A stretch of 64,000 bases of DNA, from positions 186,001-250,000 of the forward strand of contig NZ_JAHSPG010000001.1 of NCBI RefSeq assembly GCF_019130065.1, in the 5' to 3' direction. This document shows, piece by piece, positions 7,055-17,035 of the stretch. This DNA comes from Pinibacter aurantiacus. GTDB lineage: Bacteria > Bacteroidota > Bacteroidia > Chitinophagales > Chitinophagaceae. The position numbers were made by a program, and so were the translations under genes. The stretch's first letter is position 1. Each line of letters opens with the position of its first letter. The notes under the pieces are model-generated. The model had not been told where the DNA came from, did no database searches, and saw only the letters and a list, made by a program, of their open reading frames with translations.

Positions 7055-8680
7055 TTACTTGCTGCTCACTACTTCTCCTTCTTTCACAGTTATCTGCAGC
7101 GGCTGAAAAATGTTTTTCTTCAACTGTGCCCTTCCGATAAATTGATTGTTGTTAAATTTATAGAAATCTGCCGGGAAGATCATGATATCTTCTTCTCTTG
7201 TATCAAACAATAGATTTTTAGAAATAGTGCCATCATTTGCAATTTTGGTAACCATTACCTGTCCGCCATAACCGTCAACGTGCGCCTTTGGCGTTTCATC
7301 TTCTGCCAAATTCAGGTTCTTTAAATTATCGAGATACAGGAAGTAGTAACCTGATGCATCGCTGATCAATTTAAAGCTCATGGTGCCTCTTGATAAGCCG
7401 CCCCTTTGGTTTTTAGGGATTTTACGCAACCACTGAAAATTGCCGGAAGCATCAATTTTCGATGCAATAATATCTCCATAATAAGAGTCTACGCGTCTGT
7501 GCGAGTATCCTCTTGAATCGGTATAATAGCTAATTATCAATTGATACTCTTCGCAAGTGAGGAAGATACCGCCATCGCTGTCAATTACTACGTTACGAAC
7601 CACCAGGTTCTTTGCTTCGTAGTTTTCGTCTTTGTCAATCTTTCTTCTGCTTTTTGCAGATTCAAATTTTTTAAGCTCTTCTGCCGGAAACGGATAATAG
7701 CCTTTTTTATAGCCAACCAATTTACCGCTTGGGTCTAGCTTCGCGAGAAATACGCCCTCGGTTCCCGAATCTTTTGATTTTTTGCTGTATGTACAAGCCA
7801 CGATCAATTCGTGTTGTGAATCTTCGGCTATCGATGTTTGTTTGATAAAATAATTATCAAGCGCAATCTGAATAATTACCGGTGTTTTGCTATCCTTTGC
7901 AAATTTCAAAATTTCGAAGTGATAACCCGGGTTGCCCGTTTCTTTATCAACTTCTTTACGTGCATCACTCGCGTATATTTTAGCCAGCATGTATGCGTTA
8001 CCATCTGCATCTACAGAATAGCCGAGGTTGTCCATTACTGCTTCCGTATATGGCATTGTAAATTCACCGCCCCATAATTTTTTCATGTTCTCATCAAAAA
8101 CATAAAAACCGATCTTATCGTAATTCTTTTTATCGTTTTTAAATTCCGGAGTTAGCCTGTAATTAACCAACATTTTTTTGCGGGCAGCATCGTATTGAAA
8201 ACCGTACTTGTCAGTTGTCTTCATGCTGTAGAACCCTGTAGCTACAGAGGTTCCGGAGATTTTTGTAGTTTTAAGCAACACGGTATTCGCATCTGTAATG
8301 CGCCCTTTTGCAATATCCACTTTATCACAATACAATACTTCTGTTTCGCTGCTTTTGTCCCAATCGCTATGCAGCCAAAAATATTTACCATTGTTAAAGT
8401 CTGCCAGAATTTCGCTGTTGAAGTTTTTTGTAGCATCCAGGTCAATTGTTTGTTCAGTGGTTTTCTGAAGCGTTTCTGGATTGAACCTAACCAGTATCAG
8501 CTCTTCTTTTTTCAGCGATAGGTTTACGATACCGTCTTTTTGATTTCCTACAAATGCGAGGTCTGTTGTTTTGCGCGGGAGATCATATTCTGTTCCCAGT
8601 TTAAAATCAAATTTGTTGCTTTTCTGTGCAAACAGCATTGCAGAAATTAAGCAAGCGGGTACGATTAATAGCTTTTTCAT
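7055..8680 (-). CDS. Secreted or periplasmic protein of unknown function
   Basis: A 541-residue protein with a clean signal peptide (MKKLLIVPACLISAMLFAQ, cleavage about residue 19). The mature part is rich in beta strands and in repeated 'DADGNAYML', 'DSDGGIFLTC' and 'DASGYYFLYL' elements spaced about 50-70 residues apart, which suggests a propeller-like fold. I recognise no catalytic motif. It stands alone between a bidirectional terminator and its own promoter. Genes of this type in Bacteroidota are usually annotated only as hypothetical. Confidence 0.8.
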   Translation of the reverse strand: MKKLLIVPACLISAMLFAQKSNKFDFKLGTEYDLPRKTTDLAFVGNQKDGIVNLSLKKEELILVRFNPETLQKTTEQTIDLDATKNFNSEILADFNNGKYFWLHSDWDKSSETEVLYCDKVDIAKGRITDANTVLLKTTKISGTSVATGFYSMKTTDKYGFQYDAARKKMLVNYRLTPEFKNDKKNYDKIGFYVFDENMKKLWGGEFTMPYTEAVMDNLGYSVDADGNAYMLAKIYASDARKEVDKETGNPGYHFEILKFAKDSKTPVIIQIALDNYFIKQTSIAEDSQHELIVACTYSKKSKDSGTEGVFLAKLDPSGKLVGYKKGYYPFPAEELKKFESAKSRRKIDKDENYEAKNLVVRNVVIDSDGGIFLTCEEYQLIISYYTDSRGYSHRRVDSYYGDIIASKIDASGNFQWLRKIPKNQRGGLSRGTMSFKLISDASGYYFLYLDNLKNLNLAEDETPKAHVDGYGGQVMVTKIANDGTISKNLLFDTREEDIMIFPADFYKFNNNQFIGRAQLKKNIFQPLQITVKEGEVVSSK

Positions 8681-8754
8681 AATTACTTAGGGGTTCCAGT
8701 TTTCGTATTAGTCCGGATTAGCGTAACTATCTAAGCCAGGGCCGGAATTGGGTG

Positions 8755-8783
8755 CAAATATAAAAAGGTTTTTATGTGACAAA
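8755..8783 (-). promoter_or_regulatory. Promoter of the 7055-8680 gene
   Basis: Minus-strand TTTG (8783-8780), 17 bases, then TATATTTG (8762-8755), a close fit to the Bacteroidota -33/-7 pattern. The implied transcript start is about 70 bases before the ATG. Confidence 0.55.
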
Positions 8784-8932
8784 CGCATTCTGGCGTTTAT
8801 TAAATAGTTCCACTTACATTAAAATTAAGACGCAGTTATAGATCCTTGAGCCGCAGCTTTAAACGTGTTTGGCCGTTGCGATAAAATTTGAGTAGAAAAC
8901 ACAAAAGCTCTAAGCGTTTTTACTTATAACAT

Positions 8933-9649
8933 TCAACCCTTTAGTCCTGCGATCAAGTTCACCGTTAGTGCAACGACGAATGTGTTTAACACAAAAGCAA
9001 TCAACCCATGTGCGAGTGCAAGCCTTCTTATTTTTCGATTACTGATCTCTACGTCAGAAACCTGGAAAGTCATTCCGATAACAAAGGCGAAGTAGGCAAA
9101 ATCTAAATAGTCGGGTTTCTTTTCTGAAGGGAAATCAAGTCCGCCGACTTTCATGTGAGGGTCGTTATCGTCATGATCATAGTACATGTGTGCGTAGTGA
9201 AAGGTAAAGGTTGTGTGTACAATAATCCACGAGAAAAGCATCCCGGCTATTGTGGCGATCAGATAAATAGTGTGATGTTTATCAGAATCGCTTTTGGATA
9301 AAATAAGCATCAATACGGCAATCATGCTGGCGAAAGAGGAAATCAATACAAGCAAAAAAACATACAGGCGGCTGCCATCTTCACGCCTTGCAAACTCCCG
9401 TATCCTGGAAGTAGAGCGGGCAAAGATTACCGTCCAGCCGAGCGTAATAAGCGTTGCACCAAATACGTCCCAGGAAAGCATAATACGCAGTAGAACCTCC
9501 AAATTAAAAGCATTCAGCAGCAAAAAAGCAACGGTACCCGTTATAAGACTAATGATTACACGATGAGATGGCGTTAATCGTAACCAGATGTTTTCCTTTT
9601 GAAGTTTTGCGTATTCAGCATCCATATGGGAAGCAAATGTTTCGTTCAA
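8933..9649 (-). CDS. DUF1345 family integral membrane protein
   Basis: A 238-residue inner-membrane protein with about five or six hydrophobic segments. The conserved DUF1345 stretch is visible near the C-terminal third: 'DFAYFAFVIGMTFQVSDV' (about 180-197), followed by 'ISNRKIRRLALAHG' and a last transmembrane helix. The function of the family is not established. It stands alone. A CGCAAAGG repeat element fills the gap on its upstream side, between it and the transketolase pair. Confidence 0.85.
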   Translation of the reverse strand: MNETFASHMDAEYAKLQKENIWLRLTPSHRVIISLITGTVAFLLLNAFNLEVLLRIMLSWDVFGATLITLGWTVIFARSTSRIREFARREDGSRLYVFLLVLISSFASMIAVLMLILSKSDSDKHHTIYLIATIAGMLFSWIIVHTTFTFHYAHMYYDHDDNDPHMKVGGLDFPSEKKPDYLDFAYFAFVIGMTFQVSDVEISNRKIRRLALAHGLIAFVLNTFVVALTVNLIAGLKG

Positions 9650-9976
9650 ATTACAGAATAACGCTGATATTTCACGCAGCTAGAATTTCACGCAAAGGCG
9701 CAAAGAAAAAAACAAAGAGCGCAAAGAGCGTTTGAGTTTCACGCGGCGAACGCAGCGGAGCAACGACGCAGCGGAGGTTTGAACGTGCATCATATCATTT
9801 GCTTTTGCCAAGGTTGAAAATCTGGTTGCAGAAAATCTTTAAACAAATTTAAACGCCTCAACGTCCTCCGCGTCGCCGCTCCGCCGCGTTCGCTGCGTGA
9901 AATACTTCCGCGTGGCACCTTTGCGCCTTTGCGTGAAATATAAAAAAAGTCCCGCTGTTTGCGGGACCTTCTTAAT
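9650..9976. repeat. CGCAAAGG / GCGGAGCAACGACG inverted element, copy 2
   Basis: From about 9675, TTTCACGCAAAGGCGCAAAG (9688-9707) and CGGCGAACGCAGCGGAGCAA (9744-9763) are mirrored by CGCTCCGCCGCGTTCGCTGCG (about 9878-9897) and CCTTTGCGCCTTTGCGTGAAA (about 9919-9939). The arrangement of two nested arm pairs is the same as in copy 1. The frames that run through it encode only repeat-derived sequence. The rest of the gap is the terminator of the transketolase pair. Confidence 0.75.
9943..9968 (-). terminator. Terminator of the transketolase operon
   Basis: On the minus strand GGTCCCGC AAACA GCGGGAC is followed by TTTTTTT, directly after the stop codon of the C-terminal transketolase subunit. 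A canonical intrinsic terminator. Confidence 0.88.
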
Positions 9977-10936
9977 TTATTTGCCTTTGCGTTGTAATAC
10001 TTTTTGTACGGCTTTAATGATGTTTTCGTCATCAAGACCATATTTCTTCATCAACTGGTCAGGCGTTCCGCTTTCGCCGAAGCTGTCGTTTACAGCAACG
10101 TACTCCATTGGAACCGGATCGTGTTTGATCAACACTTGTGCAATGCTGTCGCCCAAACCACCAAGGCGGTTGTGCTCTTCAGCACTTACCACGCATCTTG
10201 TTTTTGCTACAGATTTTAGAATTGCTTCTTCATCAAGTGGCTTAATAGTGTGGATGTTGATGATCTCTGCATCGATGCCCATTTCAGCCAATTTTTCACC
10301 GGCTTTGATGGCTTCCCATACCAGGTGGCCTGTTGCGAAAATGCTCACGTCAACGCCTTCATTTACCACCCATGCTTTTCCGATCTCAAATTTTTGATCC
10401 GCATCTGTGAAAATAGGAACAACCGGGCGACCAAAACGCAGGTATACCGGACCGTGATGGTCAGCAATAGCGATGGTGGCTGCCTTGGTTTGGTTGTAGT
10501 CGCAAGGATTGATCACTGTCATTCCCGGCAACATTTTCATCAAACCGATATCTTCAAGTATCTGGTGCGTAGCGCCGTCTTCACCTAAAGTAAGACCAGC
10601 GTGAGAAGCACAAATCTTTACGTTTTTATCAGAGTAAGCAACAGATTGACGGATCTGGTCATACACACGGCCGGTAGAGAAGTTCGCAAAAGTACCGGTG
10701 AAAGGCACTTTGCCGCCAATGGTCATACCTGCAGCAATGCCGATCATGTTTGCTTCTGCAATACCTATTTGTTGAAAGCGCTCTGGAAATTCTTTAATGA
10801 ACGCATCCATTTTCAAAGAACCCACGAGGTCAGCACAAAGTGCTACTACATTTGGGTTACGTTTTCCTGCTTCCAATAATCCTGCTCCAAAACCAGAGCG
10901 TGTATCTTTTTTATCTGTGTATGTGTATTTTTTCAT
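9977..10936 (-). CDS. Transketolase, C-terminal subunit
   Basis: Pyrimidine-binding (Pyr) and C-terminal half of a two-chain transketolase; 319 residues. It shows the family run 'CADLVGSLKMDAF', then 'RFQQIGIAEANMIGIAAGM' with the catalytic Glu that contacts the thiamine ring, 'FTGTFANFSTGR', and 'GLTLGEDGATHQILEDIGLM'. With the N-terminal subunit encoded 57 bases upstream it forms the active enzyme, moving two-carbon units in the non-oxidative pentose phosphate pathway. It is the last gene of a two-gene operon with a strong terminator. The close relative 1-deoxyxylulose-5-phosphate synthase is much longer and a single chain. Confidence 0.92.
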   Translation of the reverse strand: MKKYTYTDKKDTRSGFGAGLLEAGKRNPNVVALCADLVGSLKMDAFIKEFPERFQQIGIAEANMIGIAAGMTIGGKVPFTGTFANFSTGRVYDQIRQSVAYSDKNVKICASHAGLTLGEDGATHQILEDIGLMKMLPGMTVINPCDYNQTKAATIAIADHHGPVYLRFGRPVVPIFTDADQKFEIGKAWVVNEGVDVSIFATGHLVWEAIKAGEKLAEMGIDAEIINIHTIKPLDEEAILKSVAKTRCVVSAEEHNRLGGLGDSIAQVLIKHDPVPMEYVAVNDSFGESGTPDQLMKKYGLDDENIIKAVQKVLQRKGK

Positions 10937-10993
10937 TGTGTTATTTGTTGGGGGTTATCAAAAACCCGTTGTAAAAATGATGAACGAGGCCGA

Positions 10994-11887
10994 TTAATAA
11001 TCGCCCAATGTTTCAGGCAATTGCGCCAATGCAGCAGCTAATTGCTCATCATTTGGAGCAACACCGTGCCATTTGTGGCTACCCATCATGAAGTCTACGC
11101 CGGCGCCCATTGCAGTTTTCAGCAAAATGCAAACAGGTTTGCCCTGGCCAGTGCGGCTCTTGGCAAGCTCAAGCGTTTTTACAACTTCTTCCATGTTGTT
11201 GCCGTGTTCAGCTTCGATAACGTCCCAACCAAATGCTTCCCATTTAGCCTTCAGGTTGCCCAATGAAAGTACTTTATCTGTAGGACCATCAATTTGCTGA
11301 CCATTGTAGTCAACAGTTGCGATCAGGTTGTCAACTTTATTGTGAGGAGCAAACATTGCTGCTTCCCATATTTGGCCTTCCTGTAATTCACCATCGCCGT
11401 GCAATGTGAAAACAAGAGAATTGTCTTTATTCAGTTTTTTTGCTAGCGCACAGCCGATTGCTACAGAAAGACCCTGACCCAAAGAACCAGAAGCGATTCT
11501 TACGCCGGGAAGGTGTTCATGTGTAGTTGGGTGACCTTGCAGACGAGAGTCTAATTTGCGGAAAGTAGCCAGTTCTTTTGCATCGAAGTAACCGGAACGA
11601 GCCAGTACGCTGTAGAATACCGGGGAAATGTGTCCGTTCGACAAAAAGAAAACATCTTCTCCTACTGCATCCATATGAAAAGCAGGATCGTGCTTCATGA
11701 TTTTAAAATACAGTGCTACCAGGAAATCTGTACAGCCCAATGAACCACCGGGGTGGCCCGATTGACAGCCATGTACCATTCTTACTATGTCGCGGCGAAC
11801 CTGCGACGCAACCTCTTTCAGCTTTTCGGTATCAATGTTAGATCCAGCAGCAGCTTTGGTTTCATTTGGATAGACAGTAGTCGACAT
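10994..11887 (-). CDS. Transketolase, N-terminal (thiamine diphosphate-binding) subunit
   Basis: A 297-residue PP domain of the split transketolase. The thiamine-diphosphate motif is present: 'LHGDGELQEGQIWEAAMFAPHN' with GDG, ending at 'DYNGQ'. Other conserved parts are 'GHPGGSLGCTDFLVALY', 'LSNGHISPVFYSVLA', and 'GSLGQGLSVAIG'. It is the first gene of the operon with the C-terminal subunit. Split transketolases are common in archaea and several bacterial groups. No second, full-length transketolase is seen in this window. Confidence 0.93.
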   Translation of the reverse strand: MSTTVYPNETKAAAGSNIDTEKLKEVASQVRRDIVRMVHGCQSGHPGGSLGCTDFLVALYFKIMKHDPAFHMDAVGEDVFFLSNGHISPVFYSVLARSGYFDAKELATFRKLDSRLQGHPTTHEHLPGVRIASGSLGQGLSVAIGCALAKKLNKDNSLVFTLHGDGELQEGQIWEAAMFAPHNKVDNLIATVDYNGQQIDGPTDKVLSLGNLKAKWEAFGWDVIEAEHGNNMEEVVKTLELAKSRTGQGKPVCILLKTAMGAGVDFMMGSHKWHGVAPNDEQLAAALAQLPETLGDY

Positions 11888-12034
11888 CTTTCAAACAATT
11901 TTAGGAGTGCAATTTAAATAATAATTGTAAAAAATACACTTATTCTGGTGTATAATTATTTACAAAAGCGACCGAAGATAAAAGATTATTTAAGAAAATA
12001 ATCCAAATATTGATAATTTTTAAATGAATATTTT

Positions 12035-12057
12035 GTGCAACCTGTTGCACTTTTTTT
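12035..12057 (+). terminator. Hairpin with T-tract pointing away from any visible gene
   Basis: GTGCAA CCTG TTGCAC followed by TTTTTTT reads as a short terminator on the plus strand. Both flanking genes (10994-11887 and 12078-13268) are on the minus strand, so no known transcript is ended by it. It might be an operator-like palindrome in the transketolase promoter region, or the end of an unseen RNA. Confidence 0.4.
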
Positions 12058-12077
12058 CACAACTTATTGCATGCCGA

Positions 12078-13268
12078 TCACGATTTTACACCCTGAATCT
12101 TCCTCTTTTTGATGCGATCGGCTATTTTTTTTGCAAATATCAACGAAGGCTGTTCAACAAGTTTGTAATAAACAGATGCGAATACAAATGACAAAACAAA
12201 GCCTGCCAATATCATTACAGGAACGGGCAAAACGCGCAATGAATACACTGCAATGAGTAAACAAACTGGATGGATTATATATAAACTGAACGATATTTTT
12301 CCCAACCACTTTAAAGGAGCCGACTCTGCCACGCGCTTGTAGTAATTGCTTAGAAAAAGCAATATCCACAGCATCCCTGCTCCTGCAATCAGGTAATTTG
12401 CGATCATTATTAAAAAATTTCGGGGATGCTCCGGAAGCAACCATATGTTCCAGCTGCAGGTGCTTAATAGCAATGCAACAATCGTTATAAAAATGATGAC
12501 CGCGGCGGGAAACCCATTGATTATTCTGAGAAAATAATCTTTGAAAAAATTAAGAACCGCACCCATTATGAAAAAACTGAGATAATAAAATGTCTCAAAG
12601 CTTTTTCCAAACCTTTCAAAAAGCCCTGCTTTCACCAGCAGATGATAAGTGAGAATAATACCGATCAACACAGCAAAGCTCCAAACGAAATTCAATCGTC
12701 GATAAAAAAATAAGATTAGTGGAAATATAAGTGACAGTTTTATTTCAATAACGAGGCTCCACAAGGTTGACACCACGTTTTGAAATTCTGCGTCGCTTTT
12801 CAATAGAATAATATCCGCTAGTTGTTGTGCGCTTACAGGTTTTGTCCACATGCTAATGAACCAATCGCTGATATGAATATTCAGGGGGTGATACAAGACA
12901 ACACGAAGCAACATGGACAAAAATATGGATACGATGTAAGGAATGTATAAACGTATCAATCGTTTTGCGAAATAAGCTTTGTAGTCAAAATGTTGTCCAC
13001 CATCATTAAATGGGATCGATAGAACAAAGCCACTTAGTACAAAAAACAAAATCACCGGCTCGTTACCCAACCAGAAAAAATGCAACGGAGAATAAGTAAG
13101 CGCGTTTAATATGGTGTTTTCAGCGCTGCTAAAAGGCAGAGGCGCTTTGGGGCTAAACACGGCGTAGAATACAGGCAAACACAACAGGCAATGATGCAAC
13201 AGCACCTGTAGGGCCGCAATACCACGGAGCGAGTCTAGGGCTTCAATTCTGTGAGTGTTCTTCTGCAT
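12078..13268 (-). CDS. Acyltransferase family 3 (OafA/YrhL-like) membrane protein
   Basis: A 396-residue inner-membrane O-acyltransferase that probably acetylates a surface or secreted glycan. It starts with the classic 'RIEALDSLRGIAALQVLLHH', where Arg and His are the conserved functional residues of the family. About ten transmembrane segments follow, with 'FVLSGFVLSIPF' (82-93) and 'HPVCLLIAV' near the end. The short basic C-terminal tail has no SGNH domain. A GT-C-type glycosyltransferase-like gene lies upstream on the same strand but 436 bases away, so a shared pathway is only a possibility. Confidence 0.9.
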   Translation of the reverse strand: MQKNTHRIEALDSLRGIAALQVLLHHCLLCLPVFYAVFSPKAPLPFSSAENTILNALTYSPLHFFWLGNEPVILFFVLSGFVLSIPFNDGGQHFDYKAYFAKRLIRLYIPYIVSIFLSMLLRVVLYHPLNIHISDWFISMWTKPVSAQQLADIILLKSDAEFQNVVSTLWSLVIEIKLSLIFPLILFFYRRLNFVWSFAVLIGIILTYHLLVKAGLFERFGKSFETFYYLSFFIMGAVLNFFKDYFLRIINGFPAAVIIFITIVALLLSTCSWNIWLLPEHPRNFLIMIANYLIAGAGMLWILLFLSNYYKRVAESAPLKWLGKISFSLYIIHPVCLLIAVYSLRVLPVPVMILAGFVLSFVFASVYYKLVEQPSLIFAKKIADRIKKRKIQGVKS

Positions 13269-13704
13269 TTAAATTGTGTTGCCGTTTGCGAATACCGCAA
13301 AACCATAATCGCCAATATTACAACATTATTTTGTGATCGATTTTTTGTGGCCGCGTTTAGGTGCAGCGTTTTTTTAACCACAGAGTACGCGGAGAATAAA
13401 CACTTCAATAAATAGCTGGTCACGAGAGCACAGAGGAAACGGAGGGTTGCTTAAGGTTAAATCGGTTTTATCGGATTTCATTTTTCTGTCGGTTGAAACC
13501 AACAACTGTAAATTTGGTGTGATAGCAAAAAATCAGGATTCATTGCTTATGTGTTATAAGGCTTCGACAAGCTCAGCCTGACAGCGTAAACGGAGTGTCA
13601 GGCTGAGCCTGTCGAAGCCCGTTGCAATAGAAAGATCGCGCACCTCCTCAACCCGATACACAGAACGAATTCTTAATTCCTAATTTCTAATTCCTAATTC
13701 CTAA
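13269..13704. other. Intergenic region with several repeat families
   Basis: I see no gene. It contains an 'ACCACAGAGTACGCGGAGAA' type sequence (about 13377-13396), a 24-bp-arm hairpin at 13560-13619, and a single right-hand arm of CCTAATT units (13671-13704) that abuts the stop codon of the next gene. Confidence 0.7.
13560..13619. repeat. GGCTTCGACAAGCTCAGCCTGACA hairpin, copy 1
   Basis: The left arm 13560-13583 (GGCTTCGACAAGCTCAGCCT...) and right arm 13596-13619 (...GGCTGAGCCTGTCGAAGCC) pair almost perfectly around a 12-base loop. A second copy is at 45809-45868. It resembles widespread REP-like palindromes. Confidence 0.85.
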
Positions 13705-15216
13705 TCATTCCTCACACTCATAAATCTCCCCATCAGTAAAACTCGTGATCTGCTTTAGATTCTTGTGCTGCTTAATTTCGTGTAAAGACAAAGGCGTTTC
13801 TTCCTTATTATTGAACCATACGATGTAGTAGTGGTCCTCACTATAAAATTCATCTACATCTTTGGGAAACTTACTGTTCGGCAGGTTCTCTCCCACTAAT
13901 CCGCAATTAAAATATATGGATTCCGGTGCATTGGAGTAAATGCAATAAGCCGGATTAAAAAAAGATTTATGCTGCTGTATAAAATTCACTGTTTGCGAAT
14001 GCACCCATGTATCATCGGTGTAACCCGGAATGCCATAAGTACTCACATCTTCATAAAACTCCAGGTTGTTTTGATACTGTCTATAAAAAAATCCCGCGGA
14101 GATGGTTAGGCAAAACGCGATCGTTGCGATGCGCAAACCTCTCGTCTTTTCCATTTGTATCAATGCAGGAATGCGGCTCGTAAAGCTGAACAGCAAAGGA
14201 ATGTATAGCGGCGACAACAATCTGTCATTAATTCTTTCGTAGTGTGAAATGGTGGAAGACAGAATGATGAACGATGCGTACACCAACGCAAATACACTCG
14301 TGATGTTTTCAAAGCTCGTGTACCATTGATTGCCTTTTACCCAGTAGTAAACACAAATCGCGATTATCGCCAATAATACTATCCATCCCACCACCAATGA
14401 AATGGTATAATGATCGGGGAAAAATGGCAACCAGTTTCCCACTACCGAGCCGAAGTAAGAAATATTATCCGACAGCGGGGTAATGCCTTTTTCCCTGTTG
14501 CCTGTAAGAAACCCACCCACGTGCAAGTTGCGATACAAATTGATGGCAAGCAGCAAGAGCGAGATGAAACTGAAAATAATGATATGTTGCGCTTTCTTCC
14601 CGGGCCTAAGTTTCTTGTCGAAAAGCAGCAAGGTACCGCCCGCACCCGCAAAGGCAATGCCTGCATAACGTGTAACGCAAGCAACCGACACAATCAGCGA
14701 AACAAGGAGAAGACCTGAAAGCGTATAGGTTTTAAAATAACGATGCAAGGCCAATATCAACAGCAGTGAAAGCAGGATGAACAATGATTCTGACCACAGC
14801 ATACTATAAACTTCCTGCAGGCTGGGTGCAACCACTATACACAACAACACGATGCACTTGTAACCGAGGGAATGGTTTACAAATTTGTTGATGATCATGC
14901 TGCTTGTATACACCACCGCGGCAAACAGAAAGCCGTTCAAATACGGGCCGGCCACCACGGGATCAACATGTGTAATAAATTTGATCGCAGCGAGAAATAT
15001 GGGATAACCGAATGGAAAATCAACTACCGGAAATTGATTGTAACCGAGCAATTTGCCATGCTCCACAAGACTTCTTGCGGAACTAACATATACAATGGAA
15101 TCCGGGGAAATGCCAATACCGCCATGTTTCGAGTAAATGAATACGATAAGAAACGCCGCTATCGAAAACGGAATTGCATACAAACGGTCAAGTAATGCAG
15201 AAGCTGGTCGGTTCAT
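13705..15216 (-). CDS. GT-C-type membrane glycosyltransferase-like protein
   Basis: A 503-residue inner-membrane protein with about 11 hydrophobic segments and a soluble C-terminal region of about 120 residues. The first periplasmic loop 'HGGIGISPDSIVYVSSARSLVEHG' carries an Asp-Ser in the position where GT39/PMT and related GT-C enzymes have their catalytic acidic residue. 'FPFGYPIFLAAI' follows. These features suggest a polyprenyl-phosphate-sugar-dependent transferase, but the exact family cannot be named from sequence reading. The stop abuts a CCTAATT repeat arm. It lies downstream of prfC on the same strand with a 145-base gap holding a repeat element. Confidence 0.75.
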   Translation of the reverse strand: MNRPASALLDRLYAIPFSIAAFLIVFIYSKHGGIGISPDSIVYVSSARSLVEHGKLLGYNQFPVVDFPFGYPIFLAAIKFITHVDPVVAGPYLNGFLFAAVVYTSSMIINKFVNHSLGYKCIVLLCIVVAPSLQEVYSMLWSESLFILLSLLLILALHRYFKTYTLSGLLLVSLIVSVACVTRYAGIAFAGAGGTLLLFDKKLRPGKKAQHIIIFSFISLLLLAINLYRNLHVGGFLTGNREKGITPLSDNISYFGSVVGNWLPFFPDHYTISLVVGWIVLLAIIAICVYYWVKGNQWYTSFENITSVFALVYASFIILSSTISHYERINDRLLSPLYIPLLFSFTSRIPALIQMEKTRGLRIATIAFCLTISAGFFYRQYQNNLEFYEDVSTYGIPGYTDDTWVHSQTVNFIQQHKSFFNPAYCIYSNAPESIYFNCGLVGENLPNSKFPKDVDEFYSEDHYYIVWFNNKEETPLSLHEIKQHKNLKQITSFTDGEIYECEE

Positions 15217-15270
15217 TGGTTGCTGATAGGACTAAGTACACGAATTTTATGCCAGAGACTCAGAAGTCAA

Positions 15271-15366
15271 ATAACTGATTAACTGAATAACTGAATGTTT
15301 CATATTCAGTTTTGGATTACAACTATCAACCATTCAGTTATTCAATTATTCAGTTATTCAGCTATT
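15271..15366. repeat. AACTGAATAACTGA inverted element with conserved loop, copy 1
   Basis: The left arm is AACTGATTAACTGAATAACTG (first units from 15273) and the right arm is CATTCAGTTATTCAATTATT plus further units to 15366. The loop TTCAGTTTTGGATTACAACT...ATCAACC (15305-15330) is almost identical to that in the copies at 17036 and 17886. The prfC stop TAG (minus strand, 15364-15362) lies inside the right arm. Confidence 0.85.
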
Positions 15367-16984
15367 GTTCTTTATGAATCTCACTCGTAAAGTGAAACTC
15401 TATATCGGGATTGTTCTGTCTTTCTGTGTTGAGAAACCATTCGCTTTGGGCGAGATAAACGAGATGCTTGTCTTTGTCTTCGGCAATGTTGGAAGATTTG
15501 AAACGGGTGAAATCGTCCAATTTTCTTTTGTCGGTGCTGGTTATCCAGCAAGCCTTGTAATAAGGTTGTGCACGAAACTCAACGCTGGCACCGTATTCCT
15601 GTAACAAACGGTATTGAATTACCTCAAACTGCAGTTCACCCACGCAACCAATGATTTTTTTATTGCCACCAAACTGGGTGAATAGCTGCGCCACTCCTTC
15701 GTCTGTTAATTGCAACAAACCTTTTTCAAGTTGCTTGGTTTTCATCGGGTCCTTGTTCACCACCTCTTTGAATATTTCGGGTGAAAAGGAAGGTATACCT
15801 GTGAAATAAAAATCTTCTCCTTCTGTCAATGTATCGCCGATCTTGAAGTTGCCGGTATCAAACAAACCAACCACATCACCAGGAAATGCTTCTTCAATTA
15901 CATCTTTGCTGCGGGCAAGGAAGCTGTACGGGTTGCTGAACCTTACTTCTTTATCCAAACGAACGTGGTGATAGTATTTATTTCTTTCAAAACGGCCGGA
16001 GCAAACACGAAGGAACGCAATACGGTCGCGGTGCTTTGGATCAAGATTGGCGTGTATTTTAAAAATAAAACCGCTTAGTTTATCTTCTTCCACATCTACC
16101 GGACGTTTGGTCGTTTGGCGACTGCGAGGTGCCGGGGCAATTGTGATAAACGTATCCAGCATTTCCTTTACACCAAAGTTATTCACGGCACTACCGAAGA
16201 ACACCGGTGCAACTTTACCCGCTAAGTAATTTTCTATGTTTAGTGGTCCGTGCACCCCGTCTACCAGCTCCACATCTTCGCGAAGTGTTTCTGCATCACG
16301 GTCACCCAGTTTATCCTCAAGCACATTATTGCTCAAGTCACTGATCGTTACCACATCTTCATCATCCGAAGCTTTTGTATTCGCTGTAAATAAAACAAGG
16401 CTTTTATCGTGCAGATTGTAAACACCCTTAAAATCCTTACCGCTGTTAATCGGCCAGGTCATCGGGTGCAGGTGAATGCTCAATTCTTTCTCGACTTCTT
16501 CCAGCAGATCGAAACGGTTCTTACCGTCCCGGTCCATTTTGTTGATGAAAACAATAACCGGCGTGTCGCGCATGCGGCAAACTTCCATCAGGCGGCGGGT
16601 TTGGTCCTCCACCCCGTTCACACTGTCAATCACCAGGATTACGCTGTCGACCGCAGTTAATGTTCTATAAGTATCTTCCGCAAAGTCCTTGTGACCCGGC
16701 GTATCGAGAAGGTTGATCAAAATATCGTTGTACTCAAATGACATCACAGAAGTTGCAACAGAGATACCACGCTGCCTTTCGATCTCCATAAAGTCACTCG
16801 TTGCGTGCTTTTTGATCTTGTTGCTTTTCACCGCCCCCGCAGTTTGAATGGCACCACCAAACAACAGGAGTTTCTCTGTTAGCGTGGTTTTACCGGCATC
16901 GGGGTGAGAAATAATCGCAAAGGTCCTGCGCTTGTTGATTTCTTTTTCGTACTTCATCATATTGTTCCTGTGATTTTGCTGCAA
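15362..16984 (-). CDS. prfC: Peptide chain release factor 3
   Basis: Translational GTPase that removes RF1/RF2 from the ribosome after peptide release. It has 540 residues, normal length. GTPase motifs: P-loop SHPDAGKTT (26-34), DTPGH (94-98), NKMD (148-151). RF3-specific domains II/III follow ('[20 protein letters not shown]'). The first eight residues look non-homologous; a second start at [12 protein letters not shown] (ATG at 16957 or 16960) fits RF3 proteins better. A TACCTTTG box (minus strand, 17022-17015) could be the -7 element. The stop lies inside a repeat arm. Confidence 0.95.
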   Translation of the reverse strand: MQQNHRNNMMKYEKEINKRRTFAIISHPDAGKTTLTEKLLLFGGAIQTAGAVKSNKIKKHATSDFMEIERQRGISVATSVMSFEYNDILINLLDTPGHKDFAEDTYRTLTAVDSVILVIDSVNGVEDQTRRLMEVCRMRDTPVIVFINKMDRDGKNRFDLLEEVEKELSIHLHPMTWPINSGKDFKGVYNLHDKSLVLFTANTKASDDEDVVTISDLSNNVLEDKLGDRDAETLREDVELVDGVHGPLNIENYLAGKVAPVFFGSAVNNFGVKEMLDTFITIAPAPRSRQTTKRPVDVEEDKLSGFIFKIHANLDPKHRDRIAFLRVCSGRFERNKYYHHVRLDKEVRFSNPYSFLARSKDVIEEAFPGDVVGLFDTGNFKIGDTLTEGEDFYFTGIPSFSPEIFKEVVNKDPMKTKQLEKGLLQLTDEGVAQLFTQFGGNKKIIGCVGELQFEVIQYRLLQEYGASVEFRAQPYYKACWITSTDKRKLDDFTRFKSSNIAEDKDKHLVYLAQSEWFLNTERQNNPDIEFHFTSEIHKEQ

Positions 16985-17035
16985 TTTGTTTATTTACAGC
17001 CTCATTTAAGGGCGCAAAGGTAAGAAGGCGAACGC

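Noticed and set aside
9790-10041. 83-codon frame containing ISRKGAKVPRGSISR-like sequence
   Set aside because: This is translated CGCAAAGG repeat overlapping the transketolase gene end and its terminator.
13560-13619. Terminator for the GT-C gene
   Set aside because: The hairpin is strong but has no T-tract on either side and has a near-identical copy at 45809-45868, so it is better called a repeat.
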